This document shows positions 1 to 5,202 of a stretch of 5,202 bases of DNA, piece by piece. The stretch spans positions 1 to 5,202 of the forward strand of contig CAYTLW010000237.1 in NCBI GenBank assembly GCA_964438735.1, read 5' to 3'. The notes under the pieces are model-generated. The model had not been told where the DNA came from. It saw only the letters and a program-made list of their open reading frames with translations, and did not search any database. Each line of letters opens with the position of its first letter. Within the stretch, counting starts at the first letter, position 1. The position numbers and the translations under genes are program-made. The DNA comes from CAYTLW01 sp964438735 (GTDB lineage Bacteria > Myxococcota_A > UBA9042).

Positions 1-1256
1 TGGCCGTGCTCGGCTTCAACAAGGGCATCGACTTCAAGGGCGGCACCAAGATCGTCGTCGCCTTTGCGCCCGACGCCCAGGTGGCCCGCTCCGACCTGCG
101 AATCATGCTCAATGATTTCGTGGTCAAGGAGACGGGCAAGGCGGACGCCGGCCAGATCGAGGTCCAGGACTTCGACACCGGATCGGGCGGCAGCGGCGAC
201 CGCAAGAACTACCTGCTGTTGACCGAGCTGACGTCGTTGATCGACGACGCCAAGAAGAAGTCCCTGGCAGAACAGATCAAGGCCGCATTTGGCGAAGACG
301 CCATCGTGGACATCGTCAAGGAGGGCGAGGATCGCTTCTTCCTGACCCTGCCCGAAGCGCAGAGCGTGCCCGAGACCTACAAGAAGCTCTCGGAGATGTT
401 CACCGCCGCCGGCTACCCGAAGTTCATCGTCTCCTCAGACGTGCAGCGTCAGATCGAGGTCAACTACTTCCGCCAGCTCCAGATGTTCGTCGACGAAGAG
501 GGCGACGTCTCCGATGAGGAGATCGCCCAGCGCGAGGCCAACAACAAGGCGGCCATGGACAAGGAGCTCGCCAAGCGCAAGGACGACCGCTACTCGGTGA
601 CCATCGAGGAGTTCAAGACCAAGCTGCAGACCATCATGAAGGATAAGTACGGCGAGAGCTTCATCGGCGTGCAGTCCTCCACCGCCATCAGCCCCTCGGT
701 GGCCGGCGGCATGCTCAACCAGGGCATCGTGGCCATCATCTACGCGCTGCTGGGCATCGTCATCTACATCACCATCCGATTCGACGTGCGCTACGCACCG
801 GGCGCCATCGTCGCGCTGACCCACGATGTGCTCATCGTGGTCGGCTGCTTCTCGGTCGCCCAGATCAAATTCACGATGCCGATCATCGCCGCTGTGCTGA
901 CCATCGCCGGCTACTCGATCAACGATACCATCGTGGTGTTCGATCGCATCCGCGAGACCATCGATCAGTATCCGAAGGCGCCCATCACCAACGTGATCAA
1001 CCACGCCATCAATCACACCCTGTCGCGCACGATCCTGACATCGGTGACCACGCTCCTGGCCGTGCTGTCGATCTTCTTCCTCGGCGGCGGCTTGATTCGC
1101 GACTTCGCTTTCGCCATGTGCATCGGCGTCGTGGTCGGAACCTACTCGTCCATCTTCGTCGCCAGCCCGATGTTCCTGACGCTGCACAACTTCTTCGAGA
1201 AGCGCAAAGCCATGGCCGATGGCGTCGACGACACGCCGGCCTACGCCCGCAGTTGA
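1..1256 (+). CDS. secF: Protein translocase subunit SecF, 5'-truncated by the window edge
   Basis: SecF is an inner-membrane RND-type subunit that works with SecD to drive late steps of Sec-dependent export using the proton gradient. The reading frame is open to base 1, and the first membrane helix is missing, so the true start lies upstream. The GTG at 6 is internal. Counting from that GTG, residues 7-14 are the GIDFKGGT motif that follows helix 1. Residues 15-225 form the periplasmic domain. SPSVAGGMLNQG (229-240) matches the usual VGPSVG-type entry to helix 2. Five helices follow at about 237-257, 264-286, 289-311, 343-362 and 366-392. The signature AGYSINDTIVVFDRIRE (301-317) of helix 4 and its exit is intact. 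The periplasmic part is about 220 residues, against roughly 90 in E. coli SecF. It has a Gly/Ser stretch (59-64) and a highly charged helical segment (about 150-215). recJ follows at once. Family assignment is very secure. Confidence 0.96.
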   Translation, partial: AVLGFNKGIDFKGGTKIVVAFAPDAQVARSDLRIMLNDFVVKETGKADAGQIEVQDFDTGSGGSGDRKNYLLLTELTSLIDDAKKKSLAEQIKAAFGEDAIVDIVKEGEDRFFLTLPEAQSVPETYKKLSEMFTAAGYPKFIVSSDVQRQIEVNYFRQLQMFVDEEGDVSDEEIAQREANNKAAMDKELAKRKDDRYSVTIEEFKTKLQTIMKDKYGESFIGVQSSTAISPSVAGGMLNQGIVAIIYALLGIVIYITIRFDVRYAPGAIVALTHDVLIVVGCFSVAQIKFTMPIIAAVLTIAGYSINDTIVVFDRIRETIDQYPKAPITNVINHAINHTLSRTILTSVTTLLAVLSIFFLGGGLIRDFAFAMCIGVVVGTYSSIFVASPMFLTLHNFFEKRKAMADGVDDTPAYARS

Positions 1257-3060
1257 CGACTCGCCCGTGAGCGCCAACGCCGAACCTGTCTGGCGGCTGG
1301 TCCCACCAGATTCGGAAGACGTCGAGCGCATCGCCACAAGTCTGGGCATCGACTCCGTTCTGGCCGGCTTGCTGGTCAACCGCGGGCTCGACCAGATCGA
1401 CCCCGCGCGCGCCTTCATCGACCCGCAGCTGTCCGCGTTGCCCGATCCCTTCGCCATGGCCGACGCCGAGAGGGCCGCCAATCGCCTCGCAGACGCGATC
1501 ATCTCCGGCGAGCCCATCTGCATCTATGGCGACTACGACGTCGATGGCGTGACCTCGTCGGCGCTGTTATTTCGCTTCCTGCGCCAGTTGAAGGTGCACG
1601 CCAAGGTCTTTCTGCCCGACAGATTTCGAGACGGCTATGGCCTCAACATCGAGCGCTTGATGGAGCTCTGCGATGACGGCGCGCGGCTGCTCATCGCGGT
1701 GGATTGCGGCACCAGGGCGGTGGATGCGGTCGCCAGCGTGCGAGCGCGGAACGTCGACGTCATCGTCTGCGACCACCACGCCCCAGGGCCGAAGCTGCCG
1801 CCGGCGACGGCGCTGATGAACCCCCACCTGGAAGGCAGCACCTGGCCCGATTCCAACCCCTCGGCCGTCGGTGTGGCGCTGGTGTTGGTCCAGGCCACCA
1901 GGCGCGTGCTGAGCCTGCGCGGCTGGTTTGACGACGGTCGGCCAACTCCGCGCCTGGCCGACCTGCTGCAATATGCCGCCCTGGGCACCATCGCCGACAT
2001 GATGTCGTTGCGCGGTTTCAATCGCGTCGTCGCCGCCCATGGGTTGCGCAGGCTGGGTCGTTCGACTCTGCCCGGCGTAATCGCCATGAAGGAGCGCGCC
2101 CACCTGTCAGAGATCGCCAGCGCCGACCACGTGGGTTTCGTGCTCGGCCCGCGCATCAACGCCGCCGGACGGGTCGCCAGCGCCACCGCAGCGTTCAACC
2201 TGTTGACCACCGAGAGCCGTGAAGAGGCCGTCGAGCTGGCCGCTCGGGTCGAGGTGGAGAACAACCGGCGAAAGGGCTACCAGGCGTCGGTGACCCCCGC
2301 CGCCCTGGCCGCTGGCGAAGAACAGGTCGGCCGTGAGCACGCGGTGGTGGTCGCCGATCCCGGCTGGCATCCCGGCGTGGTCGGCATCGTCGCCTCGCGC
2401 GTCAGAGAACACTTCGCCGTGCCCGCATTCGTGCTCTCGGTAAAGGATGGCGTGGCCAAGGGGTCGGGTCGCTCCATCAAGGGCTACGATCTGGCCGCCG
2501 GTCTGGCCGCCATCGCCGGCACGCCCGCTCCGGACGGCCTGCTACAACGCTACGGCGGGCACTACTACGCCGCCGGGGTGACGCTCGACGCCAGCCGGAT
2601 CGACGACTTCCGCGCGGCCCTGGTGCAGCACGTGGCCACCACCCTGCCACCGGAACAGCGCGTCAACGAGGTTCGCATCGACGCGGAGTTGAAGCTGGCC
2701 GACCTGGATCGCGGACTGGTCGAGCAGATCGATCGCCTGGAGCCCTTCGGCAAGGACAATTCGCGGCCCACATTCCTGTTGCGGGAGGTGGTGATCGCTC
2801 GCCTGCAGCGCGTCGGCAAGACCCTGGATTGGGCTCGTATGCGCCTGGTCGAGGTCTCCGACCGACCCCTGTGGTCCCGAACCGGCGTCGCGGCATTTGG
2901 TGCCGCCCGGCACGTGGAGGGCCGCCGTGATGGCGACCACGTCGACGTGGTCTTCCGCCTCGAGCGCAACACCTTCCGCGGCAAGACCACCTTGCAGGCC
3001 ACCCTGGTCGCGGTTGATGACGCCGGCAAGGCCGTACACACGGAGCTTCGCGGTGCCTGA
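1219..3060 (+). CDS. recJ: Single-stranded-DNA-specific 5'-3' exonuclease RecJ
   Basis: RecJ degrades single-stranded DNA from the 5' end in recombination and mismatch or base-excision repair, using divalent metal in a cytoplasmic DHH-family active site. At 613 residues it is slightly longer than E. coli RecJ (577). DHH-domain motifs appear in order: YGDYDVDG (103-110), DRFRDGYG (134-141), VDCG (161-164), DHH (185-187) and the aspartate of TIAD (260). GPRINAAGR (310-318) follows. The DHHA1 region has GWHPGVVG (382-389), SGRS (416-419) and GGHYYAAG (446-453). PFGKDNSRP (509-517) leads into the C-terminal OB-fold. All metal-ligand motifs are present, so the enzyme should be active. ATG 1219 is the earliest possible start, since an in-frame stop lies at 1177-1179 with no start codon between. 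It overlaps secF by 38 bases. GTG 1267 would instead leave a 10-base gap. Neither has a good Shine-Dalgarno. The first ~20 residues are low-complexity and may not be translated. Confidence 0.96.
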   Translation: MASTTRRPTPAVDDSPVSANAEPVWRLVPPDSEDVERIATSLGIDSVLAGLLVNRGLDQIDPARAFIDPQLSALPDPFAMADAERAANRLADAIISGEPICIYGDYDVDGVTSSALLFRFLRQLKVHAKVFLPDRFRDGYGLNIERLMELCDDGARLLIAVDCGTRAVDAVASVRARNVDVIVCDHHAPGPKLPPATALMNPHLEGSTWPDSNPSAVGVALVLVQATRRVLSLRGWFDDGRPTPRLADLLQYAALGTIADMMSLRGFNRVVAAHGLRRLGRSTLPGVIAMKERAHLSEIASADHVGFVLGPRINAAGRVASATAAFNLLTTESREEAVELAARVEVENNRRKGYQASVTPAALAAGEEQVGREHAVVVADPGWHPGVVGIVASRVREHFAVPAFVLSVKDGVAKGSGRSIKGYDLAAGLAAIAGTPAPDGLLQRYGGHYYAAGVTLDASRIDDFRAALVQHVATTLPPEQRVNEVRIDAELKLADLDRGLVEQIDRLEPFGKDNSRPTFLLREVVIARLQRVGKTLDWARMRLVEVSDRPLWSRTGVAAFGAARHVEGRRDGDHVDVVFRLERNTFRGKTTLQATLVAVDDAGKAVHTELRGA

Positions 3061-3082
3061 AGGCCCCTGGGATGGGAGCCGC

Positions 3083-4852
3083 CTACCGCACGCTGCAGGA
3101 GATCTCGCGCGCCAACCCGCTGACCCGTAAACGCGACTTCGCCCGGCCCCTCGGCGCTTCCAGGACCAGCGGCAGCGCCAGGCAGCGCGTTTGCCCAGCC
3201 TGGCGGATGATGACCATGGCGCCCTGCGTCTTGCGCACCTTGCGGCCCCTGGCGTCCAGCCAGTCTGTGGGCCGCGTCTGCATGGGCCGAATCTGCAACA
3301 CCTTGAACGGCTCCTGGCCGCCCACAGTGGCCTTCCGGGTGACCTTCGCCAGCAGCTTTCCGATCGTGCGCACCAGCTTCGGTGCGCGGACCCCTGCCGG
3401 CAGTCGCCAGGGCGGTGGGCACTCGTCGTCGGCCAGGACCGGCGTGCAGTCGCCATCGGGTTTGTCCATCGTGACCGCCAGGGGCAGGCCGATCTCCTGA
3501 CCCAGCCAGCGCGCCCGATGTCGTCGGGTCAGGTCCAGGTAGCGCCCCCCGTATTCCTTGGACGGTTCCAGTTGCGAGCCCTCGTGCCACTCATTCCAGC
3601 TCACCAGCAGGACCCAGTCGGACTGCCAGGCGGCGCGCCACAGGCGATCGTAGGTCTGTCCGGCGGCGCGCGGCCGATGAAAGCCGGGTCTGCGTTCGAG
3701 GCGGTCGTCGTAGCCTGGTGTCGCCGTCGCCAGCATGGGTGCATCGCGTAGCATGGCCACCGCGGAGGTCGAGCGCTGGGCTCGTGCGTGTCCCTCCGGG
3801 TTGCGGGCGATGTAGTACACGTGCATGGCGTCCAGGCGCGCCAGGTGCCGACCATCGCTCTGCCCGGCGACGAAGAAGGCATCCAATCCCTGCAGCGCAT
3901 GTCGCATATCCAGTCGATCCACCGCGCGATGGACCGGGTCATAGAAGAAGAGCACCGGCCGTCCGTCGGCGCGCAGGAAGGCGCCATGGTCGCCGAAGCG
4001 CTTCAGGATCCAGGCCAGTCGCTGGCGCAATCGCTCGCGGTCGCGCGCCCGCTCCAGGTAGATGCTGATGCGGAAGTCCTGCCGAGCTGCCTCCTGGAGG
4101 AGCAGGGCCAGCACCTTGGGATCGTTGCCGCGTTCAGACCACCACGACAGCACGAAACCATCGATGCCCGCCCGCTTCGCCTGCTGGATGTGTGCGGCGA
4201 TGATCTTCGGGTCCAGGCTGTCGTAGTAGCCCAGGGTCGGCACGTGGGGCACGCCCATGCGCTTGCGCCAGGGCCGCCAGTGCAGCCAGGCCTTGGAGGG
4301 CCCCTGTTTGCGGCCCCACCAGCCGTAGTAGAAAGCCAATACCAGCCGCTCGTGGGCCCGCCTCGGAGCCGGTTTGGCGGTGCGCAACAAGGACGCGTCC
4401 AGGGCGAACTTGCGCGGCCCGGCGGGTGACCCTCGACGGATATCCAGCAGTTTGATGCCGCCTGATCGGATGCGCAGGCGGGTCTTGCCGACGGTGCCCT
4501 GGTCCAACTCGACCGCTGGGGCGTCGTGGCGCAGCGTCACCAGCAGGCGGCCGCGCCAGCGGATGGGCGTGCGGTCATAGACCGGTTTGTGCAGCTTCAG
4601 CCCGTTGATGTGCACGCGTGCCGGGCCGTCGATTTGCAGCTGTCGTCGAGTCTGCAATGTGGCGAGCCCGTGCCAGCGCACGGCAACGCGATCGGAGGTC
4701 GACTCGATCTCCACATCCAGCGGCCAGACGATGTGCTGCGCCGACGCCACGCGGCATGTCGCCACACAACACGTCACCGTAGCGGCCAGGATGAGCAGGG
4801 CAGTCGCGGCTGGAGGACGTCGGCGGGGGCGGCTCAACACGCCGCCGAGCAT
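3083..4852 (-). CDS. Secreted GH99-family (endo-alpha-mannosidase-like) glycoside hydrolase
   Basis: This is a 589-residue exported protein. Residues 1-38 look like a Sec signal peptide: an arginine-rich start (R8-R12), a hydrophobic core (about 17-31) and an ASA site before Q39. Residues 40-140 are predicted beta-rich and match no family I recognise. The catalytic domain spans about 168-450. It has FYYGWWG (174-180), GIDGFVLSWW (229-238), RPVLFFYDP (298-306), TPGYDD (378-383) and SWNEWHEGSQLEPS (418-431). The last is very close to the GH99 signature. By family knowledge the two glutamates of EWHE (E421, E424) correspond to the catalytic pair of GH99 endo-alpha-1,2-mannosidases/mannanases. 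Residues 460-589 are a further region with four cysteines (469, 478, 557, 586) that could form disulfides. Family members cleave internal alpha-mannoside bonds, but the substrate here is unknown. The ATG has only a weak GGA five bases upstream, and GTG 4840 is an alternative. It may be transcribed with the DUF4234 gene upstream. Confidence 0.87.
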   Translation of the reverse strand: MLGGVLSRPRRRPPAATALLILAATVTCCVATCRVASAQHIVWPLDVEIESTSDRVAVRWHGLATLQTRRQLQIDGPARVHINGLKLHKPVYDRTPIRWRGRLLVTLRHDAPAVELDQGTVGKTRLRIRSGGIKLLDIRRGSPAGPRKFALDASLLRTAKPAPRRAHERLVLAFYYGWWGRKQGPSKAWLHWRPWRKRMGVPHVPTLGYYDSLDPKIIAAHIQQAKRAGIDGFVLSWWSERGNDPKVLALLLQEAARQDFRISIYLERARDRERLRQRLAWILKRFGDHGAFLRADGRPVLFFYDPVHRAVDRLDMRHALQGLDAFFVAGQSDGRHLARLDAMHVYYIARNPEGHARAQRSTSAVAMLRDAPMLATATPGYDDRLERRPGFHRPRAAGQTYDRLWRAAWQSDWVLLVSWNEWHEGSQLEPSKEYGGRYLDLTRRHRARWLGQEIGLPLAVTMDKPDGDCTPVLADDECPPPWRLPAGVRAPKLVRTIGKLLAKVTRKATVGGQEPFKVLQIRPMQTRPTDWLDARGRKVRKTQGAMVIIRQAGQTRCLALPLVLEAPRGRAKSRLRVSGLAREISCSVR

Positions 4853-4864
4853 AACAGTCCGAAG

Positions 4865-4883
4865 CCGCGACCGGCAGTCGCGG
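4865..4883 (-). other. Perfect stem-loop in the leader of the GH99-like gene
   Basis: CCGCGAC (4865-4871) and GTCGCGG (4877-4883) are exact inverted repeats around a 5-base loop, giving a 7-bp, very GC-rich hairpin. On the minus strand it ends 12 bases before the ATG at 4852, next to where a ribosome would bind. No T-run follows it, so it is a poor candidate for a classical intrinsic terminator of the upstream DUF4234 gene. It could instead slow initiation, stabilise an RNA end, or be chance structure in a GC-rich spacer. Confidence 0.4.
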
Positions 4884-4895
4884 TGCGTCGCGCAA

Positions 4896-4909
4896 CCGGC
4901 CGCGGCCGG
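4896..4909. repeat. Perfect 14-bp palindrome CCGGCCGCGGCCGG just after the DUF4234 stop
   Basis: The 14 bases read the same on both strands and lie 6 bases past the DUF4234 stop codon. They are flanked on the stop-codon side by a run of G (C on the coding strand). As RNA they can fold to a 5-bp stem with a 4-base loop, with only two U residues after it, so any terminator role would be weak. A DNA-binding site is also possible. Low-complexity GC sequence makes chance occurrence plausible. Confidence 0.35.
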
Positions 4910-4915
4910 GGGGGC

Positions 4916-5202
4916 TCAGGCGCTGGGCTGGGCGTGCTTGTTGAGCTCGGTCTGCGCCATGAACTGGTACGCGGGCGCGAAGACCAGGGCGATCACGAAC
5001 AGCAGTCCCTGGCTCTGCTCTCCATTGGAGACGGCCGAGATGCCCTCGGAGTGCTTCCAGATGGAGAAGAGGGCAGCAGGCCCACAGAAGAACAGGCCCA
5101 GGATCAGGCCAGGGGACGTCTCGAGTTTGCCCATCTCCGCCATCTCTTTGGCGGTGGCGAAGTACCAGTACAGGGCATAGATGCCACAGGTGACCATACT
5201 GA
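4916..5202 (-). CDS. DUF4234-type small membrane protein, N-terminus outside the window
   Basis: This is the C-terminal ~95 residues of a small integral membrane protein. The frame stays open through the window edge (a serine codon precedes the ATG at 5197). That ATG falls inside the conserved end of a membrane helix (VTCGIYALYW), so the true start lies beyond 5202 and the 93-residue version is probably too short. From that ATG, residues 1-12 are the end of helix 1. Residues 12-29 are a polar loop (KEMAEMGK), 29-46 helix 2, 47-62 a polar loop and 63-81 helix 3. The tail QTELNKH is typical of the family. The (V/I)T-x-GIY-x-(I/L)YW start and the Q-x-x-LN end are the hallmarks of DUF4234. The function of that family is not known to me. 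It ends 63 bases before the GH99-like gene on the same strand, so the two may share a transcript. Family confidence is good but function is unassigned. Confidence 0.83.
   Translation of the reverse strand, partial: SMVTCGIYALYWYFATAKEMAEMGKLETSPGLILGLFFCGPAALFSIWKHSEGISAVSNGEQSQGLLFVIALVFAPAYQFMAQTELNKHAQPSA

Noticed and set aside
435..1523. Long minus-strand reading frame (362 codons) opposite secF and the start of recJ
   Set aside because: Its product is dominated by His, Asp, Val, Ala and Gly in patterns expected from the reverse of GC-rich coding DNA, and it lies opposite unmistakable SecF motifs. No domain is recognisable.
2542..3590. Two long overlapping minus-strand frames (304 and 341 codons) across the end of recJ and the end of the GH99-like gene
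   Set aside because: They span two genes with clear family motifs on other frames, have Arg/Ser/Ala/Gly-rich low-information products, and show no domain or ribosome site.
3788..4429. Plus-strand frame of 213 codons opposite the GH99-like gene
   Set aside because: It is complementary to the catalytic domain carrying the GH99 motifs and has a Gln/Val/His-rich product with no recognisable fold. It is best explained as a shadow frame.
4750..4771. Possible lipoprotein cysteine (C28 or C33) in the GH99-like signal peptide
   Set aside because: The residues before each cysteine (TVT and VAT) do not fit the lipobox, which needs a small Gly, Ala or Ser at -1. The ASA site before Q39 fits ordinary signal peptidase cleavage better.
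4865..4909. Intrinsic terminator for the DUF4234 gene
   Set aside because: Both inverted repeats lack a following T-run on the minus strand, so the evidence supports structure but not a classical terminator.
4587..5180. Plus-strand frame of 197 codons over the GH99 signal peptide, spacer and DUF4234 gene
   Set aside because: It runs opposite the signal peptide and the conserved DUF4234 helices, and its product is a Cys/Arg/Ser mixture without a domain.
1..5202. Mobile element, CRISPR array, toxin-antitoxin or phage-defence system
   Set aside because: No transposase or integrase motif, no direct-repeat array, no tRNA-like sequence and no small paired genes were seen. The coding content is fully explained by four genes.

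Overview
The window is GC-rich, gene-dense bacterial chromosome. It looks like a Gram-negative bacterium of the myxobacterial or wider deltaproteobacterial type. This is an inference from three things: the secF-recJ order, an SecF with an enlarged periplasmic domain, and the base composition. No rRNA or other marker fixes the taxon.

Layout: positions 1-1256 (+) hold the 3' part of secF, a Sec translocase accessory subunit whose first membrane helix lies before the window. It is followed directly, and probably overlapped, by recJ at 1219-3060 (+), the single-strand-specific 5'-3' DNA exonuclease. These two look co-transcribed. Only 22 bases later the opposite strand begins. Positions 3083-4852 (-) encode a secreted protein with a GH99 (endo-alpha-mannosidase-like) catalytic domain, carrying a well preserved EWHE active-site motif and extra N- and C-terminal regions. 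Upstream of it on the same strand, 63 bases away, is the 3' end of a small DUF4234-type membrane protein (4916 to beyond 5202). That 63-base spacer contains a perfect 7-bp stem-loop and a perfect 14-bp palindrome.

The two halves converge at about 3061-3082. The first half is housekeeping (protein export plus DNA repair) and the second is accessory (cell-envelope or carbohydrate related). The only functional link visible is general: the GH99-like protein has a Sec-type signal peptide and would be exported by the machinery that SecF serves. I found no mobile element, CRISPR array, RNA gene or clearly new multi-gene system. The points most worth a second look are the large SecF periplasmic insertion, the unassigned flanking regions of the GH99 protein, and the structured spacer ahead of it.
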